Assembly: GCF_027409185.1 (NCBI RefSeq) | Contig: NC_084472.1 | Span: 86,506,427 to 86,570,426 of the forward strand | Direction: 5' to 3' | Source: Cynocephalus volans | Taxonomy: Eukaryota > Chordata > Mammalia > Dermoptera > Cynocephalidae | DNA length: 64,000 nucleotides | Shown here: positions 11,780-23,340 of the stretch, piece by piece | Position numbering within the stretch: the first letter of the stretch is position 1 | Layout: the number at the start of each line of letters is the position of its first letter | Translations under genes and position numbers: made by a program | Notes under the pieces: model-generated | What the model saw: only the letters and a program-made list of their open reading frames with translations | What the model was told of the DNA's origin: nothing | Database searches by the model: none

Positions 11780-12250
11780 ATAGCAATTTATTATGTATCT
11801 TTAAAATGCAATTACGGTACCTGAAATTTTTCAAAGAAATGCTTCACTAAAGTGAGACAAACCATGACTTGGCTGAGATTGTGTTTAAGCTCGTGAATAA
11901 TAGCACATAAACATGCACAGTGCACACTCAAGCTAACCACCTCATTGTCTTTCTCAGTAGTGGAGAAGCACGGAATATAACACACTGAGAAAAGTAATTC
12001 AACACCTGTGTCACACTGGTAGCCTTTAATGGCTCTGCTCCCTCTTTTTGCATGAAGCAATCAGTAATAGGGTGGCTCTTCTTAACACTGACCACAAATC
12101 TAACAGGCAGTCACAAACAGCTAAACAGCACCTGCTTTTGCAAATGGCTCTGGCGAGGGTAAACCACCAGCCAATTTTTGTGCGGTTGTCTTAAGGAAGG
12201 GATTACTGGTCATGAAATGCCCATTCCCTCCATAATTGTGCATGGAAAGA
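11780..12250. other. Repeat-poor block; candidate conserved non-coding element
   Basis: No transposon signature. The composition is more balanced than in the neighbours, with several retained CpGs and motif-like pieces such as tttttgcatgaag and cttttgcaaatgg. The 82-codon minus-strand frame (11812-12060) shows no recognisable domain. Any regulatory role is inference only. Confidence 0.3.
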
Positions 12251-12780
12251 AGTTGGTGTACTCAAATAAAAGGACTTGTATTCATGTAAAAGGGCACCCC
12301 AGGCAGTGCATGGAGGTAGGAAGAAGTAAAGTGTGAACAGGAGAGAAAATGGAAATAGTAGGTTGAGGCCAATTTATAGAAGGTCTTGTACTCTGTTCTA
12401 AAGATTTTGCACTTTATTATACAGGAAGTAGAAAGCATCAAATCTACAGCATAAAACAGCGAGAGCACCTAGATACTAACATATAGGAATATTTTAAATG
12501 TCATGCTTTCTCATTTCTGTGGATTGCCTGCCAAACAGTCTTCATGTTTTCTCTTCTCTGCACCTTTTGTTCTATTCTAGCAGTTCTCCCCACCTGGAAT
12601 CCTCTCCTTTCTCCTGCACCCATTTACCCTAAGCATCCTGATGAACTCAAAATTAACTCCTCTATGCTTTCACTTACCATCCCATTCAAAAGAACTTATT
12701 ATGCTTTAATCACCATTTTAAATTGATTTTACATGTATAATTTTTCATCTTTTAATATGTCTAAAATCCAGATGCACCTT
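12250..12780 (+). mobile_element. L2 LINE fragments
   Basis: 12340-12480 resembles the L2 'aggccaatttatagaaggtc ttgta...actttattata' stretch. 12540-12730 resembles the L2 3' ORF end ('cagttctccccacctggaat cctctcc...'). Confidence 0.5.
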
Positions 12781-12784
12781 ACAA

Positions 12785-13480
12785 TTGATGGCTTCTTAGA
12801 ATTGTTGCCTACCAGGCAGCAGTTGTAAGGTCATGGTCTCTTCCTGAGCATGTGCTGGCATGGTCATAATTGTTACTTTTTTTCATTTCTTCAATTGAGT
12901 TATGTACCTAGTTAACACTAAACAAGTTAAGGTTAATTGCCATTTGAAAATGCCTTGACTATACTATGCCTGACTGCTGAGACACAAATTATTATATATG
13001 TGGAAAACACAGAAACAGAGCAGAGGGCCATGAGTTTTACATGAGTGGAGCCAGTATTCCAAAGTAACAATCAAGTTCTTTACAGGACCCCCCCCACCAC
13101 CCAAAAAAAATACTCACAAGTAGATGAAGCCGGGTTGTTTTTGTTTGCCAGAGGATTGCTATCACATGCCAGGCCATGCAGCTGATGACAAGAGCATGGC
13201 CAAATCCCTGAGAATGAATGAAAAAAAATTTCAAAGCAATAAGCAAACTGGTAGCACCCACTCCTACACTTGCAGGGCTAACAGTGAGGCAGGCTGTTAA
13301 ACGTAAATTGTATTTTTTTTTTTTTTTCTGTAATGACACATACAATAACGTGTCCTTACCAATAACATATCATGCAAGTAATTATAAATGTTATGAGATG
13401 TAATCATTTCTTTGCCCCCAGGTAGTATCTTTCATTTACATCCTTTGTTTCTTAAAATTCTTTTTTGTAGATTTGTCATA
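12785..13480. other. No recognised element; poly(T) tract
   Basis: Contains C-run/A-run simple sequence near 13090-13108 and a T-run at about 13313-13327. Open frames of 102 codons (minus) and 61 codons (plus) overlap each other and show no recognisable domain. Confidence 0.5.
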
Positions 13481-13484
13481 ATCA

Positions 13485-13600
13485 CAACCAGATGGTAGGC
13501 CACCTGAAGGCAGGACCCTTTTCTCCTTGCTCTTGATGTCAGTCTCTACCATTTGCCCAGCACCTTTCACATAGTAAGAATTTTTTATAGGTTAGAATAG
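13485..13600 (+). mobile_element. L2 LINE 3' end remnant
   Basis: 'cacctgaaggcaggaccctt ... tgcccagcacctttcacata gtaagaa' follows the L2 3' end order. Confidence 0.55.
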
Positions 13601-13724
13601 TAAAGGAAATCATTGTTTTAGGGCTGTACATTTTGCTCAAGAAGAAAAGCAGTTAACAGAGGAGAGATTAAAAGAGTTCCAACAAGGTGTAACCTGCTGA
13701 ACTCACATGGTTTATATTTGGCAG

Positions 13725-13960
13725 TGTTGTCCGGTAGAAAGAACTTTGAGGTAGACCTTAGTTCATGTACAGACTCTGCCACTGATTAAATATATAAATG
13801 TCATAACTAGGCAAAGTCACTTAACCTCTCTAAACCAGGTTTTTCAAGTGCAAAATAGATATAATGGTGCTAATTTACAGTAATGTTTAAATGGGACAGA
13901 ATGTTTAGCATCACATGCGGGTCATAGTGCATGTTGGACAAGTATCAATTTCCTTCCCAT
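13725..13960 (-). mobile_element. MIR SINE (reverse), long copy
   Basis: Reverse MIR blocks are clear: 'cagactctgccactgattaa', 'aggcaaagtcacttaacctc', 'gtgcaaaatagatataatgg' and 'taaatgggacagaatg'. Confidence 0.75.
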
Positions 13961-14044
13961 CCTCTTCTATCTTTCTTGTTTGTCTGCACAAGAAAAATCA
14001 GGGAGCTGCTCATCTGTATCAGCACATGAGAAGCAATCAATGTT

Positions 14045-14225
14045 CTACAACAATGTTTTCAAATCTGGCTACTAGTAAGATTTACCTGCTAAATTTTTGC
14101 TTGTTGTTTAACAGAGATACGTATTTCCCACTTTGGAGATTACAATTTATAGTCTGGAATAGTGGCCAGGAATCTGTGTTTTTAAACAGCTGCCTGATCA
14201 GGTGACTGTGATACACTCTTGGGAT
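14045..14225 (+). mobile_element. hAT-Charlie MITE, MER5-like
   Basis: 'gtggccaggaatctgtgttt' followed by 'aacagctgcctgatcaggtg' and 'actgtgatacactcttggga' follows the MER5 3' half. The upstream half is decayed. Confidence 0.55.
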
Positions 14226-14229
14226 TGGA

Positions 14230-14904
14230 AATTATTGTGCTAATAGTACTACCTATTACTATCATTCCCTCTAATTTAAAGGTTATATTGATGCTTGACA
14301 TCTATTTGGGGAAATAGTTAAAAAAAAAAAAAAAAAAAAAAAGACCAACAATGCATACAATCATTGAAAAGTGCCACTTCTATAATACTTTCTGGACTAG
14401 TATCTTGAGGTTAGAAAAATCATGGTTTTTAGTATCCTGTTTTCCCTTCAGAGTCATATGGTACTTAGTGATTATTTTTTGAAGTTGCATGCTAAAATGC
14501 AGTCTCTTGATTCACACTAAAATGAATGGTTATTGCTCAGTCTTTAAATATTTAAGATAAAATCTGCTCAGACAAATCCTGATCCTATCCTTCATATACA
14601 TTCTGGCTACTATAGACTGTTATTATCTCTTCGAAGCACCATGGGAGTGTTATAATCATTAGTGCGGATACAGACATCTTAGATTACTCAAATGGACACA
14701 GGGATGAGGATTAATAAGAAAATGGTATAATAATCATTTAAAGCAGTTTTTTGTGTGTTCAATTTTCCAGAATATCATCATCATTAAATGCATTGCAGTG
14801 CCAAAATACATACATAAAGACACACAAGCTAAACTTATTAATAGCCGTTACTTTTAAAGTCTCCTGACCCAATAACCATAAATAACTTAGAAGGATGTAA
14901 CCAA
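14230..14904. other. No recognised element; A23 tract
   Basis: A 23-base A-run at 14320-14342 is not preceded by a recognisable SINE or LINE body, and no flanking direct repeat was found. Confidence 0.55.
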
Positions 14905-15180
14905 GGAAAAAGAAGAGGTGGCATTTATTAAGTGAATGCTTAGTGCCAGGCAACACATGAGGAAATTTATGCATATTGTATCTAATCCATACAACAAAAC
15001 GTGGAAGGTAGGAACTATTTATATTTTACCAAAACAAAACAACCAAAAAGGAAACTAAAATCAAACAAACATCAGGCTTGGAAAAGCTAACTAATTTGCC
15101 CAAGAAATGAATAGTAAGTAATTGAGTAGCATTCACAGGGAGGTTTGACTCCTAAAGCTAATGTTCTTTGTATCAATCCC
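14905..15180 (+). mobile_element. MIR SINE
   Basis: Ordered MIR blocks: 'ggcatttattaagtgaatgc', 'ttagtgccaggcaac', 'atctaatccatacaacaaaa', 'aagctaactaatttgcccaa' and 'gaatagtaagtaattgagta'. An A/C-rich insertion sits in the middle (about 15030-15070). Confidence 0.7.
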
Positions 15181-15184
15181 ATAC

Positions 15185-18100
15185 ATGACTCTGAACAACA
15201 ACAAAAAAAAGACAAAGAAAATACACTGGGTGCTGCCTCAAGCCCAGGAGATTTTAAATCATTAACTAGACACTCTTCCCATCAAAAGAAATGTTGTTGC
15301 CAAACAGAATGTACTTACAAGATTTTGTCCTTAAATATAAACAGACTTGGAAGATTATGTGCCAGATGTGATGAGAAGGCGTTGGTGTTACCCAAATCCT
15401 CCTGTACCTACTTGTAGTATAAAAAGAGCCTCTCCTGATACCTGGGGTTTCTCCATCAGAACTTTACCCAGTAGCTTAAAGCTTCCATGCCTATTCAAAC
15501 TCTCTTCCCCGTGGGAGGTGTAACACTTTACAGTATCATCAGCCATTCACGTTTTAATTTTGACCTGGGGATTACAAAAGAGGAAAGCAGGGCACTAGTG
15601 CCTGACTGGGGAGACAAAATCTCCAAGAATAGAGCTGCGTCCCTGACAACGTTCACCCAAGAACTGCTGTAGCCTAAAGCTGGCCTTGTGCACAACACCC
15701 TGCAAGGTGGAATATGTCACAGAATTTCGATTAGACACAATCTTCTTGCCCCAGATTCAGGAACCACCCCCTCCAAAAGCCTGAAGCCTCATCAAATCTG
15801 GGCTAAACTGTATATTTATTTCATTTATATATTCTACATTTATGTAATCGCTCTCCCCCAAGTCATTACTTGTAGGGAAACTGTTTAAAGATTTTTTTTT
15901 TTTAATCCTGTTAGGAATAATCTTTTATAGAGAAAAACTTCTATAAATACCTATATCTAAACAGTGCACTTTAATACTAACAGTTGGGGTTTGGTGCGTC
16001 AAGTCTATCTCCTGCACATTCTCTTTATCCAGTCACAGATTGAAATGCACTGTTTGTCACTGGGGAGGAACCACAGGAAGTTCTTATGGTGGTCACACTT
16101 TAGGGGAGAGAATTAGTGCCGAGGCTTTTCCTCACGGAGAGAGCTGTAGGGGGCAGATTAGGTAGCTGCATAATCTCTGGGATGTCTTGCCTGCTTTGCC
16201 TTTCTCTAATAAAATAGAAAGCCACCTACAAAATGTTTCCAAGGAGGAGGGATTCAAGGGTGTGCTGTGGAATTTCTGAAGGAAGGAATGAAGGTAATTT
16301 GATGTTATCTAGCTAGTGCTTGCCAGATGTCTTAATCTTATAGTAGACATTAGCAATAATATTTAGTGACAAGGCTGTCATTGGAAATATGAGTTGGCAT
16401 TTACTCCACCTGTCTATGTCCTATCTATGTAACTTTTAGTGCAAGTCTAAAAAAGATATACATGTAACAGTAAGAATACATGGAATTCCATTTCTTTAAA
16501 TAGTATGGATTTGCATAAAAGATGTTTGTATAAGGGAGAAATTAAAATGTGTTGTTTTCTGATGTTTTTCATAATTGCAATGACATCATAAACACATCAT
16601 AAAGGACAGCTGCTTGATATTTTTTATGCAATATTTGGTAACACATATCCAACGGGAGGAGAATTATTAGGCAAACCTTGCCATATTTATGTGTGTTGCA
16701 TATTCTATATCAGTAATCAGCCACTGATCTTCTGGAGAATATATAGTAACAAGAAAACATGCTCTTAAAAGAACATGTTAAAAGGTGAAAAAGTGGAATT
16801 AAAACTCAATATATATATTTATATCAATTCAAAAATTTAAATGTACTCTATGATTTGAACAATCAATATTTGTGTCAATTTAGGGTGATACGATTCAGGA
16901 ATTTTTTCTTTTCTTTGTTTTCCACATTTTTTCTAAAATGGTTGCGTTACTTTTAAGAATTAAAGAGACCTTTTCAAATTAACATGCAGAAAACATTAAA
17001 TAAGCTAAATTTATTCGTTAACCCCAAAATATTTATTTCCTAATGATTTAAATATAATTAATCTCATTTTTACTCAAGGTAATGTATTTCTCAGTGTAGA
17101 CTGGAGATTGATGAAGGGATAATATAAAATAGAAAGCTACTGGGTAGTCTCTGCATTTCTCTGCATAAACTGAGACTAAGGAGCATCTAATTTTGAATGG
17201 GATTTATTGTGCTAGGATTTTAGAAGTTTTTCCTGGAATTCAATACAGCAGGAATAAGCAGTTCATGAGTAAACGTATTCTATAAGATTAAAGGAGAGGT
17301 ATAAAGGAACTATTTCTTGCTTTTGCTTGTATTTTTCTTTTTCTTTTGCTGGTTTCTTTTTATTTCCACTTATTTTGACCCTAGATTGTGAAATTAGTTC
17401 ATCCTGTTCTAAGACATCTACTACATTTGAAAAAATTGAGTATCGAGAAGTGAAAGCTACAGTTTCAGTGTCATTACAAGGCCTGCCACAGGTCTCTACT
17501 GGGTTTATTGAATTCTAGCTTGTTGACACCCAGCCTTCAAATACCTCCCCTCAGAAATCAGTGACACAAGCCATGGATAGAGCATCCAGTCTTCTACCTG
17601 ACCCACCTTTCTTCTGTGTATGGGAAAAGCATAGATACTTCACTCTAAGACACCTGATAGTTTTCAAAATACACATGGACTCTTCAATGTGAATCATCAG
17701 TATTTAAAATAATAGCTCAAAGAAAATAATGGATACGGAGTCAAATAGTGCTTAGTTATTAGAGAGTTTAATTGCTACTCCAGTTCTTGATAGTTGAGTG
17801 ACTGATAATTTCTGAGTCTTGGTTTTTCTTATTTCTCTTCTCCACAATGAGTTCCAAAAAAGGCAACATTTTCTCAAAAGCTAAAAATACCACACACACA
17901 TAAGGAAAATGAAATCTGGGTGTTCTGTCCTTGAAAGGGGGGAGCGGGTGGGGAGAAAGGAGAAACAGAGTAGAAAAGTGGAAGGAAAGTGATGCCAAAA
18001 TAATTAAATGACAGTCTTTCTTTTTCTTTATATAGCTTTGCTATTTAAGCATGGCCATTGATCTGCTCTGTTTTCAAATGCTATGGTCTTAAAAAATAAA

Positions 18101-18573
18101 ACAAAATAAACTCGAATGTATCTTTAGTCCAAAAAAGAAAAATTAACTGTTCAAGTACATCAGGTAACAAGTAGAATTATGAAGTTCTGCACAAAACTAA
18201 GATGGTTTTTATCTGTCCTCTAAGAGCTTATAAACTTATCAGAAAGATGATACAAAATAGATTAAGAGATATATGGTAATATAAGACATACACAGAAATT
18301 CAAGAGAAAGTTATATATATCATATTCTATATTCATATAATTCACTACAATATAACATACATCACATTATATATTATATATATGTGTATATGTTCTAGAG
18401 GAAAATGTAAAGGAGTGGGCAAAGATATAGGAGAGAAATGGACACGAAAGAAGAAAGACTGGAAACACAGGAAGCTTAATTTGCAGCCTATAGTTCATTC
18501 TAGTGGCAAATGAGGGATATTTGCAGATTTTTCATTTGGATTTTGCAAAGCGCTGCTAATACTACAGCTACAA
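15185..18573. other. About 3.4 kb without a recognised transposon
   Basis: Mostly AT-rich, with AT dinucleotide stretches near 16808-16825 and 18310-18390. Two repeat-poor blocks with higher GC (about 15330-15800 and 16010-16280) could be conserved non-coding sequence. Short open frames (90, 61, 66, 63 and 76 codons) have no recognisable similarity. Confidence 0.45.
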
Positions 18574-18640
18574 GCACCACCACCACTACTGTCACTACTA
18601 CTACTACCATTACTACTACTGCCACTACTACCACTACTTA
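18574..18640. repeat. Imperfect (ACT/ACC)n trinucleotide repeat
   Basis: Runs of cac, act and tac triplets are visible, with interruptions by gcc and att. It directly precedes a MIR copy. Confidence 0.9.
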
Positions 18641-18850
18641 CTAGAAAATGATTACTATGTGCAGGGCACTTTGCTAACCATTGTGTAAGACCATCTCTTT
18701 TAAGCCTAAACAGTAAGCGTCAGCTACTTGCCTCAGAGGTGAGTATCTTAAAGCTTGAGTAACAACCATGGAGGGGTGGAACCCAGATGCAGATTTTCAC
18801 CTGGCTGACTCTGAAATCCATATTCTTAACCTCCAAATAATTCTATCACC
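18630..18850 (+). mobile_element. MIR SINE
   Basis: 'gattactatgtgcagggcac tttgctaa' gives the MIR core, followed by 'ggggtggaacccagatgcag' and 'tgactctgaaatccatattc ttaacc'. Confidence 0.7.
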
Positions 18851-19009
18851 TCGCAGATTTAAAAGAATTTTACAAAAGGTTGAATAGATAACTTCATAAA
18901 AGATCATATTGCCATTTCACATGCAGAAGTTGGTTTTAGATAATTATGGTGGAAAAGAACATACTGCCTTGAATTTTTTATGCCTAGGGCATTTTGACTT
19001 TAAACCCAA

Positions 19010-19110
19010 ATTGAGGGCAGGGATTTTGTCATGTCTCTGTATCTCTGTGCTCTTCTGGCCTAAAAAAAAAAAAAAATGACTTGCAGTCAGCACATTTTTG
19101 TCAAATAAAT
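19010..19110 (+). mobile_element. L2 3' end fragment with A-run
   Basis: 'ttgagggcagggattttgtc atgtctctgtatctctgtgc' is an L2 3' end block; a 14-15 base A-run follows. Confidence 0.5.
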
Positions 19111-19309
19111 ACATACATCTGTTTTATGTCTTTCTTTGTTTTTACTTTCATTTGTCATATTGCTATTTTAATTTTTCTAAGATAAAATTATATTTCAACA
19201 TTGCTCAACTTTTTTGTATATTTTTGCATTGGTAAATTTTTTCCTTCCTATGAAATCTTCATTCTGGCTATTTGGGGATTGAAAATAAAGAGTTTTTGAT
19301 ATTTTTCTA

Positions 19310-19460
19310 GCATAGTAGAGTCAGGAACACTGGTTTGGGATGAGGACACCTGAGTTTCAATCCCAGCTCTTAAGATTGGTAACTGTTGAACCTAAAGCAA
19401 AGCATCGAAGCTCTCTGAGCTTGTCTGTCTTCATGTATGCATGGTAGAAACCTTACAACT
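19310..19460 (-). mobile_element. MIR remnant (reverse)
   Basis: 'gacacctgagtttcaatccc agctctta' and 'aagctctctgagcttgtctg tcttcatgtatgcatgg' follow reverse MIR. Confidence 0.55.
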
Positions 19461-21040
19461 TAGATCTCCTCATTTAAAGCCCCAACAACCACATAATTCC
19501 CTATATCTTTCCTGGCACTAAGTGTGTGTACAACATGAAACAATTTGTCACCTCACTAATATCTTGTCTACAACACTTAATTTTTCTTTCCTGCTATCTC
19601 CCTCCTTCTCCGTCAACTAATTTTTAAATAATTAAGACAAAGATCATTCTGATTTTTAAAAGTCATTTGATTTCATAGGTGAGAATACAATCTATATAAT
19701 AATTTATCACAAAAAGTTAAAATAATTTACTTCACTCTATCAATTCTTCCATTCGGCTGCAATTTGTCAGTAAAGCAAAGTTTCTAATTCCTCCTTATGT
19801 AATCCTTTGAGTATAATATGCTACAAGAGGGTTCATAAAAATTAGTTTTAAAATAACATACTTCCCCAAATGACCTCCTGCATATGCTTCCTTGCCAAAA
19901 ATTGATTAAATCTACATTTTACATTTTTGTAACCCTTGCAATTAATAGGAATTATAAAATTATAATAATAATAAAAAAAACCCTGAAGTTCTGACTCCCC
20001 TTTTATTTGAGTAGATTACATTCTAAATATTTATTAGGCTATTTCCTGTGGTAAAGAACATATCCAATAAAAACTTTAAATTTTTTGTGTCAAAATTCAT
20101 CTGCTTCAAAGCCAAATTTAAAAATAAGTACAGCATTCAAAACTCTTTATATTCCAGCCTCTTCTCTCTGTCATAATGTAGGAATTCTAGTTTCCATCTA
20201 TCCAATCCTCATGGTAATTTTAAGTTGTCAGCATGTGAAACTATGAATCTGAAACAAAAATTTTTTTTAAACTAATATTCTGTCTAAATTGCTTCAGAGC
20301 TTCAAACTCAGCATGTTTGAAAGAAACCCCTCAGTCATTCAATAGTTTTTTAAGTAACTTTTTTCTCTTGAGAAGACAAATTGGTCTGAGAAGCTGATCT
20401 TGTTCCCTTTTTTGCACTGCTTGCCAGGAAACTCAATACCAAATGTGAGGCAAATGTGTAGGATCTAAAATATGCATTTTATTTATCAACCTCACTCTAG
20501 GCTTTCTGCTATTTTTTCTGTACTTATGTTCTTATTATTCTAATTAGCTTACTCATTGCAAATTTCATTTTATTATATTCTATGTTTAAAAGCCACATTA
20601 AATCACTTTACTTTTAAAAAGCCAGGTATAGCTACATTTTTAAAAAATCAATCCCACTAAACTCGATCCTCCTGCATTTTCTAGCTCAGCAACTCTGAAG
20701 ATATGATCCCCAGATACTGGGCCTTAGCATTTTCTCCTTCTTGCATTCAATGGTTCATAAAATGTGGAGTTTCTAATTCTTGAATCTCTCTAAAGGTGCC
20801 TCCTTCCCTTTAGTGGTACCATCATTGTTTTAGTTTAGAAATTCAGACAGCTTTCTACTTCTTTCAGAAATGTTTTCATCTCTTCAGACCATCTTTTATA
20901 CTATTGCCAAAATAGCCTTTGGAAAAACACAAGTCTGACTATACACGCCACAGTTAAAAGCACAACAGAGTGACATAGTCACAATCACGATGTACTGCTT
21001 GGTTCTTATTTTTGTTGAATTCATGACTCTTGTATTATCA

Positions 21041-21079
21041 TCCATGTGTTTTCTTTTTTTTTTTTCCATGTGTTTTCTT
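21041..21079. repeat. T12 tract between exact direct repeats
   Basis: tccatgtgttttc occurs at 21041-21053 and again from 21065, with only a T-run between them. This is the footprint expected of a poly(A)-only retrotransposition insertion in antisense orientation with a 13-15 bp target duplication. Replication slippage is the alternative. Confidence 0.8.
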
Positions 21080-21177
21080 ATAAATGGATATTTGTAAGAA
21101 CAACTATCAGGCATGCCACCGTGAAGATGAAATGCACCAGACAATTTAAGGAGATTATTTTATTTAGGCTATTGTAA

Positions 21178-21267
21178 TAGGGAGAACATTTATTAATGAA
21201 GACAGGGATTAATGAGTGTAGGGAGTACATTTATTAATAAGAAAAGTCTCAAAAAAAAAAAAAAAAA
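21178..21267. repeat. 41-bp spaced direct repeat followed by A17
   Basis: tagggagaacatttattaat (21178-21197) recurs at 21219-21238 with one change (a to t). An A-run occupies 21251-21267. Confidence 0.85.
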
Positions 21268-21739
21268 GGAAGGTGGCTGGGGTTTTTTGGAGGCAGGTAG
21301 ACAAGGGAGTCATCCAGTCACAAGAGAGTCATGTAGAAGGACAGAGATGACTATTATCTAAGCCACTGAGGAAGGGTGTAGATGAGACTACGCTAGCCCA
21401 GAGGAGTCCCTGGCAGTCAGCCATTTCTGGGAACACAAATGGGTGGGGGTATTTTGCAGGGAAAAAACCGTGGGAGATATCCTAATCATCACTGTTTTCC
21501 AGGAACACAAGTTTCAAGTAAAGATGGAGATGGTCACCATCCATTCATTTGGCAAAATTGTATATCCTCACATTTATATTAACATCATGCACACAAATGA
21601 AAATAGAAAGAAATGCCAATTTCTTGAATGTCCCCTATTGTTTCCCTTGTATGCCCTTATATAACTGGTACATTTTGATCCTATGGGGAAGGCAGAATAT
21701 ATACAGATATTTATAAAGTCACTTTCAGAATTGTCGATG

Positions 21740-21855
21740 ACAGGAAGAAGAGGGGGGTGGGCCCCAGGAAGCTGCACTATTCCAGGGACCCCTCTCCACC
21801 CCAAAGCCAGATGATGCTGATACAAATGGTTAGTAGGCCACACTTTGAGAAAGCC
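21740..21855 (+). mobile_element. MER5-like hAT MITE, 3' part
   Basis: 'ccagatgatgctgatacaaa', then 'gtaggccacactttgagaaa', is the conserved MER5 3' end. The upstream half is degraded. Confidence 0.7.
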
Positions 21856-22625
21856 TGGCCTATATCGTCTATCTTGACCTTTGCTGTACTTGAAATTTTC
21901 TTTATACCCCTCGCTTAATAACTATGAGCATCACTAATCCTTACAACTCAGCGAGAAGAATGAACCCCCCCCGCTGATGTAACTGTTGTTTCCGATCAGC
22001 CAATTGATTAGGGATATGGAGTCTTTTCATGGGCCTCTAGTTTCCAAGGCGCCTTAAGCTCTAATTTCATAGTCATTAAATCACCCTGGATTCCGCCCTC
22101 TTCCCGGCATGTTGGAAGTGAAGTAACAGCTCACTAGAGAGCAGACTTGCCTCAGCTGTTCTCACCTCAGCCAGGTGGTCAAAGGAAAAATGAATTTGCT
22201 TACCTGTGAAAACAGGTTGCCTATAAATCAAAAGAGGCCAAGTTATGTCCACCAGATGGAGGATTTAAAATCTTAATGTGTAAGTTAAGAGATAATGGAT
22301 TACTGGAGGTAAGATTTTAGTAAGGTTGATCATTTTGTTGCCTTCTGGGACCTAGGGGGAGCAAAAGGTTACTGTTACAGTGAACAAGCATGAAGTCAGA
22401 TTTTCTTCTTAGGCGACCTAATTACAAAGGACGTGATTCTGACCCATTAATTTTCAAAATCATATCTAATTATCTATAGCCAAATATAATATGGCTTATT
22501 GAGGCTTAAAAGTATGTTTTCTCTGCTAAGTGTATAGTTTCTTTTGCATGTGTATCAGACTTAGGGGTGTCATAATTTTACTCATAAAATTATTTTGGTT
22601 TAAGGGGAGTATAAACAGCCAAGAT

Positions 22626-22658
22626 CCCCCCCCACCACCACCTCCGCCACCTCCTGCC
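22626..22658. repeat. C-rich low-complexity (CCACC)n tract
   Basis: A C8 run followed by cca and cct repeats is directly visible. Confidence 0.9.
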
Positions 22659-23307
22659 ATCTGCTATTTCTTTAGCTCTGAAAATGTGACATGAAGGGTT
22701 ACAGAAAATAAGAGGAATCCAAGTCAGTCAGTTTTCTCTTTTTGGACAGGTAGAAAACTGAAGTGTTGTTTAACAGAAAGGTTTGGTGTTAACTGTGGAT
22801 TTCATTTATCCATGTTCCATCACTAGAGTTAGCTGTATGAACACATTTGGCCATGAAAGATTTTTTATTATGAAAGAGACAGTCACAAGGGAAGCTGAAG
22901 TAATCCATGAGGGACAAAGGATATTATCAAGAACACTTGTATATTTCTGTGTATGAATATGGTATCTGTACGAAACAAATGATTTTAGATTATTTTAAAG
23001 GTTCATTCCAGCTGGGAATTATGAATATCTTCTTCCCTCACTTGGTCTTTTTTGCCTTAAAACTCCACGGTGTACTTGTTTCTCACCAACCTTTTTGGAA
23101 AAGTGTGAACATTTACATAATGATACTTGTCTCTTTCCTGGTGTACTGAGGATGATGTTTTCCTTTTTGATTTTCTATTATTAAGTGATAAGCTTAACAG
23201 TTTTCTACACTGGGATGCCCAGCAGAGAATATGACTTTTTTTTGTGGAGGAGAGGATATTTGAATAAATACATTGTTCAATATGTAGATTTCTCTCAGGC
23301 CTCTTAA

Positions 23308-23338
<31 letters not shown>

Positions 23339-23340
23339 AT
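23308..23340. repeat. (GT)n microsatellite
   Basis: About 13 uninterrupted gt units, then gtatgtat. Confidence 0.95.

Larger units (their letters stand above)
19465..21735. other. About 2.3 kb, mostly without a recognised element
   Basis: A possible L2 scrap lies near 20850-20970 (accatcttttatactattgc, then acaagtctgactata). Otherwise AT-rich sequence with the direct-repeat structures listed separately. Open frames of 73-89 codons show no recognisable domain. Confidence 0.45.

Noticed and set aside
13037..13403. Overlapping 102- and 61-codon frames as a gene
   Set aside because: They overlap in opposite strands, include homopolymer-derived Lys/Phe runs, and show no domain.
14320..14342. A23 tract as the tail of a SINE
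   Set aside because: No SINE body precedes it and no flanking direct repeat is visible.
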